64,000 nt of DNA from an uncultured Sutterella sp. (GCA_900542805.1 UQOW01000002.1:1-64000); one strand, 5' to 3'; counted from the stretch's first letter, positions 37,646 through 47,343 are shown. Notes: generated by a model from the sequence alone, not told the origin. Numbers and translations: made by a program.

Positions 37646-39169
37646 ATGTCTGAAAAACCGCAGTTTAAAAAGAAGATGCCCTTTGCTCCGGTGCGTACCA
37701 AACACACCGAAACGGGGCGTCGCATGACGGAGCGCCAGAAGGCCGCCTACAAGAGGCAAAAAGATGCGTACCGCGAAGCGCAAAAAGAGGGACGCATTGT
37801 CAAAGGTAAAGCCAGTCACGAGCGCCTTGTCAAAATCAATCCCGGAAAAGTGCGCATCACGAGTTTGATTGTCGGGGAATTAACACGCGCCTTAGCGGTG
37901 ATTTTGAAGCTTGACGGACCGGCCGATCAGCTCATGAAGGCCTTTTTTAAATCCAATCCCAAACTCGGAAGCCGAGATCGCTCGATTTTGGCTGAGGCGA
38001 TTTTCTACGCTTTGCGGCATTTAGCATCGATTACCTACCGCATGAAACCGATTGCGCCCGCTCGGGCTCCGAAGATTGCAGCACTTTTAACGCTCATTTC
38101 GCAATACGGCAAGGATGCCGTTCCCGATTCGATTCTCGGAAGCGACAAGGGACCTCTTGAAAATATGCTTTCTGAACCGATGGGGAAAGCTGCTCCGGAG
38201 GTGGCAGCCGAGATGCCGTTTTGGCTTTATGACCGGATTGAAAAGCAATACGGCCCTAAGGAATCACAAGAAATTTTCAAGGCTTCGCAAGAAGGTGCCC
38301 CGCTTGATCTTCGCGTCAATATCCTTAAAGCCAAACGCGAGGATGTCTTAAAGGAACTTGAAGACCACGGCGTTAAGGGAGAGGAAACTCCTTTTTCTCC
38401 TGACGGCATTCGCCTTGTGGATAAACCGGGCTTAATGCGATGGCCGATGTACCAGGAAGGGCGAATCGATGTCCAGGACGAGGGCAGTCAACTCGTCGCC
38501 CGCCTAATAGGTGCTAAGCGCGGCGAGATGATTTGTGACTTTTGCGCAGGGGCGGGCGGCAAGACCCTTGCTATCGGCTCTGCGATGCGCTCGACGGGGC
38601 GCCTTTATGCTTTTGACGTCAACGAAAAACGTCTTGCCGGTTTAACGCCCCGCATGAGACGAGCCGGTTTGTCGAACGTGCACCCCATGGCGATTCGTAA
38701 TGAAAAGGACTTACGCGTCAAGCGCTTAAGGGGTAAATTCGACCGCGTCTTGGTCGATGCGCCTTGTACGGGAACCGGCACCTTAAGGCGCAATCCCGAC
38801 TTGCGTTGGCGGTTAAATGTTAAGGAACTTGAGCGCATCAATGCGCTTCAAAAATCAATTCTCGAAGAAGCCGCCAAACTTGTGAAAGCAGGAGGACGCC
38901 TTGTGTACGCCACGTGCTCGCTTCTTGAAGAAGAAAACCAGGCCGTTGTCCGAGATTTTCTGAGCCGCCATCCCGAGTTCGAAGCACTTTGCGCTACGGA
39001 TGTGCTGGCCAAGCAGGGGATTAACCTTCCTGAATGGGTCAGAGACCGTTTCGGAAACGATTTGGTGATGCTCCCGAATCTGACGGACACCGACGGCTTT
39101 TTCGGGGCGGTGTTGCAAAAGAAAGTCCCGGCAAAAGCCCCGGCGCCTGAAAAGGTCTCCGAGAACTAA
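37646..39169 (+). CDS. RsmB/NOP family RNA m5C methyltransferase
   Basis: SAM-dependent cytosine-5 RNA methyltransferase, 507 aa. The C-terminal catalytic domain has motif I 'MICDFCAGAGGKTLAIGSAM', motif IV 'VLVDAPCTGTGTLRRNPDLR' with the releasing Cys, and motif VI 'LVYATCSLLEEEN' with the nucleophilic Cys. The middle contains a helical region recalling the NusB-like domain of RsmB. A basic N-terminal extension of about 60 residues (many Lys/Arg) is unusual. The likely target is 16S rRNA, but other RsmB/NOP members modify different sites. Confidence 0.88.
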   Translation: MSEKPQFKKKMPFAPVRTKHTETGRRMTERQKAAYKRQKDAYREAQKEGRIVKGKASHERLVKINPGKVRITSLIVGELTRALAVILKLDGPADQLMKAFFKSNPKLGSRDRSILAEAIFYALRHLASITYRMKPIAPARAPKIAALLTLISQYGKDAVPDSILGSDKGPLENMLSEPMGKAAPEVAAEMPFWLYDRIEKQYGPKESQEIFKASQEGAPLDLRVNILKAKREDVLKELEDHGVKGEETPFSPDGIRLVDKPGLMRWPMYQEGRIDVQDEGSQLVARLIGAKRGEMICDFCAGAGGKTLAIGSAMRSTGRLYAFDVNEKRLAGLTPRMRRAGLSNVHPMAIRNEKDLRVKRLRGKFDRVLVDAPCTGTGTLRRNPDLRWRLNVKELERINALQKSILEEAAKLVKAGGRLVYATCSLLEEENQAVVRDFLSRHPEFEALCATDVLAKQGINLPEWVRDRFGNDLVMLPNLTDTDGFFGAVLQKKVPAKAPAPEKVSEN

Positions 39170-39192
39170 AGCCGATTCGAATCGTAAAAGAA

Positions 39193-39229
39193 GTGCCTCG
39201 GACGGGATTTTTAATCGGGGCCGAGGCAC
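39193..39229. terminator. Strong hairpin between convergent genes
   Basis: A 9-bp stem GTGCCTCGG/CCGAGGCAC lies between the rightward methyltransferase gene and the leftward pepT, as expected of a shared terminator, although T-runs are weak on both sides. Confidence 0.55.
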
Positions 39230-39270
39230 ACCTCCTTACCATGTGAGTGGTGAGGGCTTTAGGCCTTTCC

Positions 39271-40530
39271 CTATACCGCTTCCTTTTGCATCGTAATCGA
39301 GCGTTCGATAATCCGAAGCGTTGTCTTCAGGCTTTTGACCCAGGGTGTAATCGGCAAAAACTCGGCATAACTGTGAAAGTTCGCCCCGCCCGTAAAGTAA
39401 TTGGGGGTCGGAATCCCGCACGAAGATAGGTAAGAGCCGTCCGTGCCGCCTCGCATCGCGACGGTGTTAAGCGGAAGATTAAGATCTTTCACGGCACCGA
39501 TCAGCAACTCCACGGCCGCGCGCTTTTCGGGGGTAATCGCGTCGGCGATATTCGCATATGTATCCGTAATGGAAAGGGTCATTTGAGCGCGCGGATAGCG
39601 CACTTTCAAAAAGGAAAGGGCTTCTTTTAGGAACGCTTTTTTCGCTTCGAAACGCGCTTTGTCGTGGTCGCGTATGTTAAGACGGATGACGGCATCGGTG
39701 GCCCCGGCGACAACGGACTTGGGGTGAATAAAGCCCTCGCGCCCTTCAGTGCATTCGGGGGTCGCCGTCCGATCCAAAAGAGCAATCAAGTCATGCGCCA
39801 CAAAGACAGGGTTTACGAGAACGCCCTTGGAATTCATCGGGTGTGCGGAAATGCCTCGGATGGTCACGACGGCCTCGGCGGCATTAAAAGTCTCGTAAAC
39901 GACCTCTCCGAGTTCTCCGCCGTCAACGGTGTAGGCAAAGTCAACCGGGAATTTTGACAGATTGAGTTTCTTTGAGCCTTTTAGGCCGATTTCTTCATCA
40001 GGTACGAAGGCCACGAAAATATCCCCGTGCGGGCGTTTTTCGCGTGTGACGATGCTCAAGGCCTCCATCACGACGGCAACACCGCTTTTGTTATCGGCGC
40101 CGAGAACCGAGGTACCGTCCGTCACGAGAATATCGTCTCCGACGTAAGGCGCAAGCTCGGGGTGCTCGGCCTTTTTAAGCCAAATGCCTTTTTCGGGATT
40201 AAGACAAATATCACCCCCGTCGTAATCTTTCACAAGATGCGGGTGAATTTCAGGGCTAAGGCCGCAGTCCACGGTATCTAAATGCGCACACCAGCCGACG
40301 GTCGGTGCTGTTTGACCCGTGGGTAGGTTCGAGGAAAGTTTTCCCGTCAGACACCCGAATTCGGAAATCTCCACGTCTGTAAAACCCATGTCTGTGAGTT
40401 CTTTCGCGAGGATCTCAGCAAGCTTGATTTCGTTCGGATTGCTCGGGACCTTTGCCGCTTTGCCGTTACTTTGCGTGCTTACGGCAACATAACGCATAAA
40501 GCGGTCGATAAGATGCTGTGCTTCTGACAT
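39271..40530 (-). CDS. pepT: Peptidase T (tripeptide aminopeptidase, M20B)
   Basis: Zinc aminopeptidase, 419 aa, that removes N-terminal residues from tripeptides in the cytoplasm. Metal and catalytic motifs: 'VGWCAHLDTVDCG', 'VLGADNKSGVAVVMEALSI', 'FVPDEEIGLKGSKKLNL', and the C-terminal 'AMRGGTDGSYLSSCGIPTPN' and 'FHSYAEFLPI'. Length is typical. It fits the peptide-based nutrition suggested by the ABC transporter at the left end of the window. Confidence 0.95.
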   Translation of the reverse strand: MSEAQHLIDRFMRYVAVSTQSNGKAAKVPSNPNEIKLAEILAKELTDMGFTDVEISEFGCLTGKLSSNLPTGQTAPTVGWCAHLDTVDCGLSPEIHPHLVKDYDGGDICLNPEKGIWLKKAEHPELAPYVGDDILVTDGTSVLGADNKSGVAVVMEALSIVTREKRPHGDIFVAFVPDEEIGLKGSKKLNLSKFPVDFAYTVDGGELGEVVYETFNAAEAVVTIRGISAHPMNSKGVLVNPVFVAHDLIALLDRTATPECTEGREGFIHPKSVVAGATDAVIRLNIRDHDKARFEAKKAFLKEALSFLKVRYPRAQMTLSITDTYANIADAITPEKRAAVELLIGAVKDLNLPLNTVAMRGGTDGSYLSSCGIPTPNYFTGGANFHSYAEFLPITPWVKSLKTTLRIIERSITMQKEAV

Positions 40531-41010
40531 AAAGGACTCCTTGACTTGCGGCGGGTTTGACTCGACTGCAGGGCTTTTTCCCGAATTTGCCCCCCGAATT
40601 CGTGTGTCTCGGATTGTATCGCGCTGTTTTTTCTTTATGGGTGCTTTTAAGGCGATTGAAGGGCAAAAGCCCCGCTTTTCGAGGAGCGAGAAAGGACTTT
40701 GGAATCAGACGACCTTTCGTAAAAGACCTTTTCCGTGACTTTGATTTAAGTCAAAGAGAACGCCCGGCATGATCTTTCGTTGAGACCGATTCCCATACTA
40801 AATCTAGAAGGAAAGTAGGGGACGTTTCTAGATTTAGTAGCACTTCCTTAGTCTCTTGTTCTTTTGAAAAGATCATTAGGCATTTATGGAATTCTCCTTA
40901 TGATTCAGGGATAAAGTCATCTAAATAAAGAGATTACTTAATGATCCTTATCATCTCGGAACCTTTAAAATTCGGGTTGTCGGAAATCGTTTTTTTAGGG
41001 AGGGGATTAA
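40531..41010. other. Intergenic region with a 13-bp perfect inverted repeat
   Basis: 480 bp between pepT and a rightward ORF. ACTAAATCTAGAA (40797-40809) and TTCTAGATTTAGT (40826-40838) are perfect complements around a 16-nt loop containing TAGGGGACG. A further dyad ATGAT-N4-ATCAT lies at 40941-40954. The ribosome site GGGAGGGG precedes the ORF at 41011. The sequence TAGGGGACGTTT recurs beside another palindrome near 47.5 kb. Confidence 0.7.
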
Positions 41011-41532
41011 ATGATTAGGACATCGGGCTTTCGGCAGTTGGTTCGTTCTCCGTTCGTGACGTTTAAGTCGGCATTTGTCAACTTGCCGCGTCTGCAGATT
41101 CCGTGCCGTGCATCTTCACTGTGCCGCTTCGGACTAGATGCCGAGTCGGCCGAGGCAATCAAGGACTTGAGCGATACGCCTTCGGAAGAAGCGCGCCTGG
41201 TCGATGCATTCATTCTCATTGTCTATCGCGATGAGCTTTTGGAATCACGCCGGGATTTGCTCGCTTGGATTAATCGTAAAGGCGGCATTGATGCCGATAA
41301 AAAAGCAGCATTGACGTATCTTGCGCACCGATTCGAAGCGGCCGACGCCCTTTGGCTGCTTTCGGACACAGAGAGCGGCAATGAGCCACCCTCAGACCGT
41401 CTCGGCAGCGAAAGCGCTTTGCATCAACGTGCAATCGCTTCTCAGAGCCCCGTAAAGCCTCGCCGTACTCTCCCAATCACGCGTCACTCGAAGCGTATTG
41501 AGAATAATTTCTTTTGCTTGGCGTGCGCTTAA
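41011..41532 (+). CDS. Uncharacterised protein, probably truncated by the hipBA segment
   Basis: 173 aa with a good ribosome site (GGGAGGGGATTAA). Residues 1-125 look like real protein with helices ('SEEARLVDAFILIVYRDELL', 'AALTYLAHRFEAADALWLLS'). The last 47 residues are antisense to the end of hipA and look random. The gene most likely lost its own 3' end when the hipBA segment arrived or a deletion occurred. No family recognised. Confidence 0.5.
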   Translation: MIRTSGFRQLVRSPFVTFKSAFVNLPRLQIPCRASSLCRFGLDAESAEAIKDLSDTPSEEARLVDAFILIVYRDELLESRRDLLAWINRKGGIDADKKAALTYLAHRFEAADALWLLSDTESGNEPPSDRLGSESALHQRAIASQSPVKPRRTLPITRHSKRIENNFFCLACA

Positions 41533-42609
41533 ATTAAAGTAGCGTGCAACCGAGAGGGCCGTGTTCGTGTCAGCGAGGGTGTTTTTTCCGACCACGGCCG
41601 TCTGCAAGGTTCTGAAAGGGAGCGAAGAGGGTTTGGAAAGCCCGTACGAAATCGGGCAAAGCCTCCAGCCTCCCTCATGGCGATAAAACCAAATGTTCTC
41701 CGGTGTATCGCGACTATTTAAAACCACCATATCAAATACAAGGCGAGAGAAAAGCTCTCGTAAATCTTCTTTCGGTTTGGTCCCTTCACGATTGAGGATA
41801 TCGGCAATATCCAGCCAGGTTACAGATGCGGCATTGTCGCCGCCCTTTGCCAGCGTTGCTGCCGAAAGGCAAAAGAGGGGATTTCCGCCTGCTCGATCAA
41901 AGCGTTCTTCCAAATACCCGAGGCTCGGGATAAAGCGTCCCGAGAGGGTTTTAAGCTCCGACTTTTTCGCTAGCGTCATAGTGACGGCGGCCCACAAGGG
42001 TTCGTCGACTTGAGACGCCGGATTGCGCGGTCTTAGGACATATTCGGTCTCCGGGTTTTTCTCCGTCCGCACGCGAAACTTGATTTTCGTTCCCCCGAAC
42101 GTGTCTCCCAGGGACTGAATAAGGTCAATTTCTTCCTCGCTCAATCGCGAAGGATCCCGAAAGTAGCTTTCCGTGGCTCGCATAAGCCTTCCCGTTAGGG
42201 CCTTCGTGAGAATCGGAGCAGGGACTTCGGCAGGGGCCTCAGTTCCGCAAAATAGGGAAGAAAAGCGCAAAGCGGAGGGATTTTCAAGCAAGAAATCGAG
42301 GGCATCGCTCGTTGCGTTTGCCGAGTCTGAGGTCCGTAACAGCCAAGTTCCGGGGAGGTGGTCCCGTAAAAAGCCGAAAATCGGCTCCGGGAAACGGTTT
42401 GTCACGGCCCCCTTATTTTCGGGCGTGAGGATTTGAGGTCGTAGCGGCAAATCGTCACCCAGGGCAAAACCGACTTTGAGCCACGTCGGTTTGTAGCGAA
42501 ATGCCAAAGTGGAGGGAGCGGATTTTTTTTCACTCTCATCCCTGGCAATTTGTCCGACGGTCAAGACGCTTTTGTCGACAATCAGGCTTACCGGAAAAAT
42601 CTTTGTCAT
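41392..42609 (-). CDS. hipA: HipA-family protein with degenerate kinase motifs
   Basis: HipA toxins are Ser/Thr kinases that phosphorylate glutamyl-tRNA synthetase or other targets. This 405-aa protein has the N-terminal coupling domain, 'LGDTFGGTKIKFRV' at the P-loop position and 'YLEERFDR' (the conserved ERFDR). The catalytic centre is altered: where active HipA has N-x-D-D-H-x-x-N it has N298-S-R-D-T-P-E-N, and the S-P-A-Y-D metal-binding motif is C-P-I-S-Y (318-322). The ATP-binding Lys position appears to be Arg. It is therefore likely a pseudokinase or a different enzyme. It follows hipB with a 6-bp gap and overlaps the convergent ORF at 41011. Confidence 0.75.
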   Translation of the reverse strand: MTKIFPVSLIVDKSVLTVGQIARDESEKKSAPSTLAFRYKPTWLKVGFALGDDLPLRPQILTPENKGAVTNRFPEPIFGFLRDHLPGTWLLRTSDSANATSDALDFLLENPSALRFSSLFCGTEAPAEVPAPILTKALTGRLMRATESYFRDPSRLSEEEIDLIQSLGDTFGGTKIKFRVRTEKNPETEYVLRPRNPASQVDEPLWAAVTMTLAKKSELKTLSGRFIPSLGYLEERFDRAGGNPLFCLSAATLAKGGDNAASVTWLDIADILNREGTKPKEDLRELFSRLVFDMVVLNSRDTPENIWFYRHEGGWRLCPISYGLSKPSSLPFRTLQTAVVGKNTLADTNTALSVARYFNLSARQAKEIILNTLRVTRDWESTARLYGALRSDCTLMQSAFAAETV

Positions 42610-42615
42610 AGGAGC

Positions 42616-42918
42616 TTAAATTTTTTTTATCGTGCTGCGGATGCGTTTCGGGAGGTTTTCTTCCTCGAACGCTTGCGTCATGGGATCGCCGGTCAAAATT
42701 TCCGAGAAGGGCAGTCCCATCCCCAACGCCTGTATGACGGCAGCCACTGCCCCGATGGCCACCCCGCAATTGCCTTTTTCTATCTTCGTGAGGGTACTCA
42801 ATCCGATGCCGGCGCGTTCGGCGAGCACCTCTTGGGGAACGCGTCGTTTCAGACGAGCGATTTTGATGTTGCGACCGAGCACTCGCAAAGATTCTTCTAC
42901 AGCAACAGAAGGTCTCAT
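42616..42918 (-). CDS. hipB: HipB-like XRE family antitoxin/repressor
   Basis: DNA-binding protein, 100 aa. A helix-turn-helix of the XRE type spans about residues 14-55 ('NIKIARLKRRVPQEVLAERA', 'GIGLSTLTKIEKGNCGVAIG'). Position directly upstream of hipA identifies it as the HipB-type partner that represses its own operon and binds HipA. The C-terminal tail is Lys/Arg-rich, unlike the short HipB tail of E. coli. Confidence 0.82.
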   Translation of the reverse strand: MRPSVAVEESLRVLGRNIKIARLKRRVPQEVLAERAGIGLSTLTKIEKGNCGVAIGAVAAVIQALGMGLPFSEILTGDPMTQAFEEENLPKRIRSTIKKI

Positions 42919-43600
42919 AGCGTTATTTTCCTAAAGATTAAGCTCTATAACAGTTATTATTATGTTAGTAAGCCTAAAGAGATTTGTCAAGACACGTCTG
43001 CGGGAAATTTCGTTTTAAACGAGCGTTCTTTACACTGGTCAGTCCCGGTTTTGTTGTCTCTAAAACTTACAATCTAAATGGTTAGTACTATTAAACCTCA
43101 GGAAATGAACTTTAATAGGTTTTTGAACTTTTTGAGGTCTCGTGATTTTTGCCCGGGATGCTTACTTTTTGAGCGCAAGAAACTCGACTCTCCTGCCGGA
43201 ACTCCAAGGATAATTCGTTTTCTCCGAGTATAGGTTTCTCGATAGACTCTATCTATCGAGAAGAAATAGTCAAAACATCCAAAAAAAGACGTAATGTACT
43301 ATTTTGTGTGAGTTTTCTGACTTTCACCGGATGTTTCTCGAATTTTGATTACCCGAAGTCTATTAACGGAACAGGTCTTTTTTTCCCCTTTTCTGTCGCC
43401 CGGAATCAATGACCGCTTGATTGATGTCTTTATTTTGCAGTTTTTTCTTTGTATTTCGCGATCTTTTAGTAGACAAGGTGTTGAAATCTAACGTTTTTTC
43501 TCTTGTAATGGCGTAATAAATTATCTGTTTTTTCTCATCTCTTTCTTCAATTTAGTATTTTAAATTCTTGAAAACATAAAACTACTATTCTCACTTCACG
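42919..43600. other. Non-coding region with hipBA promoter and a palindrome
   Basis: 682 bp without a convincing gene. The A+T-rich 42.93-42.98 kb part should hold the hipBA promoter. A perfect 11-bp inverted repeat TTCTCGATAGA/TCTATCGAGAA with a 5-nt loop lies at 43236-43262. The remainder leads into a transporter fossil. Confidence 0.6.
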
Positions 43601-43765
43601 TCAGGCTCCGTTTTCCCTGTCGGACTTTTTTTTGATCCGATTGCAGGGGGCGTTATCGTCTTGGCCGGCATTGCCGGAGTTTCTCCGATGGAAGCTTGCA
43701 AGCGAACGGCATTAGCTTGTGTAGTTGCTGCCGTTGTTTTCACGGTTGTCATGTACATTTTCTAA
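43601..43765 (+). pseudogene. C-terminal fossil of a DcuC-like dicarboxylate transporter
   Basis: About 55 codons in one frame encode 'DPIAGGVIVLAGIAGVSPME', then 'ACKRTALACVVAAVVFTVVM' and a stop, resembling the last transmembrane helices of DcuC-type carriers. No upstream part of the gene exists. The 390 bp to the right, before sstT, contain only a structured leader. Confidence 0.55.
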
Positions 43766-44034
43766 AACTAGTGTTGGAATATCTTTTCCCCCTCCCTTTG
43801 AAGTTGACGGGCTTACTAACCGTTTTCTTCAAAGGGTTTTTTGCCCTACCGGCCGGAGGGAAGCAATTCAATCGGAACTTGAGGAAAGGGAGGATTTAAC
43901 GAATATCTAAAACAGCAGAAACAGACGTATTAAAACGAAAAATACTTTTTCGAGAGGCCGAAATATCCCGTCTCTTAGGCAGAGGAGTATCCTTACGTTT
44001 TTTACAATCAACGATGTGCGAAGTCGGTTTAAAG

Positions 44035-44124
44035 GATGAGGGGCGCTTCCGGGAGGAGGGACCTCATCTTAAACGAGGCGGTTGCGGGTGCAACATGCGG
44101 GATTGATTCCCGCCATTTTTATTT
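44035..44124 (+). promoter_or_regulatory. Structured 5' leader of the SstT gene, possibly an attenuator
   Basis: Three successive hairpins are readable: GATGAGG/CCTCATC (44035-44068), GTTGC/GCAAC (44081-44094) and GCGGG/CCCGC (44097-44113), the last followed by CATTTTTATTT like an intrinsic terminator, 40 bp before the start codon. This suits a riboswitch or attenuation control. No known riboswitch consensus was recognised, and it could simply be the terminator of a lost gene. Confidence 0.35.
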
Positions 44125-44156
44125 AAGCGCGCATTGTGTAGTCGGAGAGAGCAGTT

Positions 44157-45395
44157 ATGTTAAATCATAAAATCCCGTTTCATCGGGCGATGCCGATGAT
44201 TCTCGGCGGGTCTTTGGTTAAGAAAATTCTTTTGGCTTTGGTTTTGGGTAGTTTAACGGCATATTTCTTTCCGAATTTTGCCGTCTCCGTGGGTTTCCTC
44301 GGCACACTTTTCGTGTCCGCCTTAAAGGCCGTAGCTCCGGTCCTCGTGTTAATTCTTGTCTGTGCGGCCATTGCCAACCAAGACATCAATGCCGACAGTC
44401 ACATTAAGCCGATTTTGGTGCTTTATATCGTCGGCACATTCTGTGCGGCAGCCACAGCCGTTATCGCAAGTTTTATCTTTCCGGTTTCGATTCAATTAGC
44501 GACAACTGGTGCCTCGGCTTCGGCTCCCGGCGGCATCGCCGAAGTGTTGAAAAACCTTTTCCTTTCCGCCGTTGACAACCCTGTGCACGCCTTGATCTCC
44601 GCAAACTACATCGGTATTTTGGCTTGGGCCGTCGGTTTCGGTCTGGCGTTAAAGAAAGCCTCGAATCGCACACGCGAAATCTTAAACGACCTGTCTGACG
44701 GAATCGAATTTATCGTCCATATCGTAATTTCCTGTGCCCCAATCGGGATTTACGGTCTTGTTTCCAATACGTTTGCAACCGAAGGCTTCGGTGCCTTAGT
44801 AGGCTACGTGCAGCTTCTTGCCGTGCTTCTCGGGTGCATGTTCTTTGTGGCGCTTGTATTCAACCCGATTTTGGTCTGGTTCTGCATCCGTCGCAATCCG
44901 TATCCTTTGACGCTTTTAACGTTGCGCGAATCGGGCGTGATGGCCTTCTTTACGCGTTCGTCTGCGGCCAATATTCCGGTTAACTTGGAACTTTGCCGCA
45001 AATTGCAGCTTTCGCAGGATACCTACAGCGTTTCCATTCCCTTGGGTGCCACGATTAACATGGCCGGTGCTGCCATCACGATTACGGTTCTGGCGCTTTC
45101 GGCTTGCACGACCTTAGGCGTTCATGTCGACTTCCTGACGGCGGTTTTGCTTGCCGTTGTCGCGTCCCTGTGCGCTTGCGGTGCGGCCGGTGTTCCGGGT
45201 GGGTCGCTCATGCTTATTCCCTTGGCTTGCAGCCTTTTCGGAATCGACAACAACACAGCCATGCAGGTTGTGGCCGTCGGCTTTATCATCGGCGTGTTGC
45301 AGGATTCGTGTGAGACAGCGCTCAATTCTTCGTCCGATGCGCTCTTTACGGCAGCGGCTTGCTTACGTGCCAAGCGTTTGGAGTCTCAAAAATAA
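44157..45395 (+). CDS. sstT: Serine/threonine:sodium symporter SstT-like (DAACS family)
   Basis: Dicarboxylate/amino acid:cation symporter, 412 aa, about eight helices plus two re-entrant loops. '[20 protein letters not shown]', '[20 protein letters not shown]' (the serine-rich hairpin) and '[20 protein letters not shown]' match SstT, which imports serine and threonine with sodium. It is followed by a strong terminator and preceded by a structured leader. Confidence 0.9.
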   Translation: MLNHKIPFHRAMPMILGGSLVKKILLALVLGSLTAYFFPNFAVSVGFLGTLFVSALKAVAPVLVLILVCAAIANQDINADSHIKPILVLYIVGTFCAAATAVIASFIFPVSIQLATTGASASAPGGIAEVLKNLFLSAVDNPVHALISANYIGILAWAVGFGLALKKASNRTREILNDLSDGIEFIVHIVISCAPIGIYGLVSNTFATEGFGALVGYVQLLAVLLGCMFFVALVFNPILVWFCIRRNPYPLTLLTLRESGVMAFFTRSSAANIPVNLELCRKLQLSQDTYSVSIPLGATINMAGAAITITVLALSACTTLGVHVDFLTAVLLAVVASLCACGAAGVPGGSLMLIPLACSLFGIDNNTAMQVVAVGFIIGVLQDSCETALNSSSDALFTAAACLRAKRLESQK

Positions 45396-45423
45396 ACGCG
45401 TCTTGAATTTCTAAAGACGAGGG

Positions 45424-45457
45424 GACCGACTCAGGTGTTTTGGGTCGGTCTTTTTTT
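45424..45457 (+). terminator. Rho-independent terminator of sstT
   Basis: The stem GACCGAC/GTCGGTC (45424-45430 and 45444-45450) is followed by seven T, 29 bp after the sstT stop codon. Confidence 0.93.
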
Positions 45458-45585
45458 CGCCATAACCTGTAAAGTAAGGCTAAAAGCCTTTGAATACGGT
45501 AGCGGAAAAAGTTTTTTCGACCCGTAGGGTTTTCCAAGCGCCTTATTCGGAAATAATCGCTACTTGACATCGAGTTTCTGCCAAA

Positions 45586-47343
45586 TCAGTGTTCAAACGA
45601 GACGGCGACAAGTTTTGTTCCGTGAAATACGGCAGAGACTTTCTTGAGATTCTGTAGCTCTTGAGTTAAGGACGACTTGCTGTAACGCTCAAGTTGTTCA
45701 GATGCCTCTTTTGTTGCGACTTCGATAGCTTTTGTAATTTTGTTCTGAGGAATCGATTTTTTTAAATATTTTAATTCGAGCAAGTACGTAACGGCGCTCC
45801 TTACCGGAGAAACTAACAGAAGGTCCGCATAGCCCGAACCGGCTAAATCCGGTTCTTCGAGGGCTCGGTATCCGGCACCGTACCGTGCGAGAACTTTCAC
45901 CGCCGTCCGTATGTTACTTTCGTTGAAGTGACTGTAAACGTGTTCTCCGGTATCAGAGGAAAGTCCTTCGGAGACAATGGTAAGTAGGGGAACGATATCG
46001 CCTTTTTGGAGCGCAGTGGCAGCCTCGAGAACCTCCTCATCGTTAAACGTAAAATGACGTCCTTCGATTTCCTCCATGAAGTACCGGAAGAATTGTTCGA
46101 GAATGCACCGGTTCGGGCAAACCATGTAGCGCGAGGTTTCGGGAGCGAACGTCAGGAATCCCATGTAATAGAGCACAGCGAGAATATCATCAGGTTTGAG
46201 ACGGTTTTTCTTGTTGAGATTTAACCCGTCACCGAAACCGCCGAATTTAAGTTTTTCTCCATTGAGAATCGTTTCAACCACTTCTTTGACGTAAGAGCGG
46301 TCACCTAAGGAGAGCAAATTTTTAATTTTCGTGTAATTGATAACGTTACGATCTAAGAGTTTAATCGGCTCTGTTCCTGTTCTTTGTAAACTGTCAAGAT
46401 AATAGACACTCAAAGCAGCATTAAACACGGATGTCGTACTCTTCGGGCTAAACCGATAGCCGTTGTATAAATCATGCATACGAGAAACGACTTGCTCAAC
46501 TGTTTTGTTGCATTTTTTCAAATCGATTGTTGCCGTAATCAGCATTCTTAATTCAGCTTCCGTAAAGCCGAAAAGGTCGGCAAACTCCGGTTCGACGGAA
46601 ATGTCTTGACCGATTGAAAACCCAGATGACATTGAGTCAAGGGAAATAATGGTCACTCCCGTGACAAAAATACGTTTAATCGATCCTCCGCTTGTTGCTT
46701 TCTTAAGTTGAATATAAAAATCTTTCAGAAAACCGCCGTTGTCTGTGATTTTTTTGAATTTTTCAGGGTCGGTGCTCAACAATTCATTGGCAAATTGATC
46801 GTATTCGTCAATGATGACAAAAAGATTGAGTTTCGAATCCTGTCCGGTCACCATCAAAAAGTCATTGAAGTATTCAGCCGGAGAAATGTCCGGGGTACGG
46901 GCAACCAGTTTCTCGCATCCGGGCAATGGGTAGCGACTGAAAAAATTGCTGAAAGAGCGCCGCAACTCTTGATTAAAGGCGCGTTCAAGGGCATTGACGC
47001 CTAGACCGGAGAAATCAAAGTGCAGTACGCAATAAGACCCTTGTGTGCCAGTTAAATGGTCATAGATGTAGGTGTCCTTAAAATTGCTTTCAAAAGAGCT
47101 TTGCTCGGCCTTGTCGTAGTAGGCCTCGAGGACCTTGGTAAAAAGAGTTTTTCCGAAACGGCGAGGGCGAATAATAAAGGGAAAGTAAAGAGACAGCCGT
47201 TCCATCTTTTCGATGAACCGGGTTTTGTCCACGTACACAAAGCCTTTCTTGCGAAACTCTTCAAAATCCGTAATCCCGGAAGGAGGAAGCGGACAAAGAG
47301 TTTCGTTGTCGTAGCTTTGCGTTGTTTTCAAAGGACTTCCCAT
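45586..47343 (-). CDS. AAA-ATPase-like protein with PD-(D/E)xK nuclease-like domain (DUF1703)
   Basis: 585 aa. The N-terminal AAA_ATPase-like domain has 'PSGITDFEEFRKKGFVYVDK' and the P-loop-like 'FIIRPRRFGKTLFTKVLEAY', with a Walker-B-like 'NLFVIIDEYDQFANELL'. The C-terminal domain shows 'GSGYADLLLVSPVRSAVTYL' and 'LELKYLKK', a DUF1703/PDDEXK_9 nuclease pattern (Asp, Glu-x-Lys). These proteins are common and often multicopy in gut anaerobes; their function is unknown, with mobile-element or defence roles suspected. A 15-bp palindrome lies 120 bp upstream. Confidence 0.85.
   Translation of the reverse strand: MGSPLKTTQSYDNETLCPLPPSGITDFEEFRKKGFVYVDKTRFIEKMERLSLYFPFIIRPRRFGKTLFTKVLEAYYDKAEQSSFESNFKDTYIYDHLTGTQGSYCVLHFDFSGLGVNALERAFNQELRRSFSNFFSRYPLPGCEKLVARTPDISPAEYFNDFLMVTGQDSKLNLFVIIDEYDQFANELLSTDPEKFKKITDNGGFLKDFYIQLKKATSGGSIKRIFVTGVTIISLDSMSSGFSIGQDISVEPEFADLFGFTEAELRMLITATIDLKKCNKTVEQVVSRMHDLYNGYRFSPKSTTSVFNAALSVYYLDSLQRTGTEPIKLLDRNVINYTKIKNLLSLGDRSYVKEVVETILNGEKLKFGGFGDGLNLNKKNRLKPDDILAVLYYMGFLTFAPETSRYMVCPNRCILEQFFRYFMEEIEGRHFTFNDEEVLEAATALQKGDIVPLLTIVSEGLSSDTGEHVYSHFNESNIRTAVKVLARYGAGYRALEEPDLAGSGYADLLLVSPVRSAVTYLLELKYLKKSIPQNKITKAIEVATKEASEQLERYSKSSLTQELQNLKKVSAVFHGTKLVAVSFEH

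Noticed and set aside
40941..40954. Fur box
   Set aside because: Only ATGAT-N4-ATCAT matches; the full 19-bp consensus is not met and the downstream gene is not iron-related as far as can be seen.
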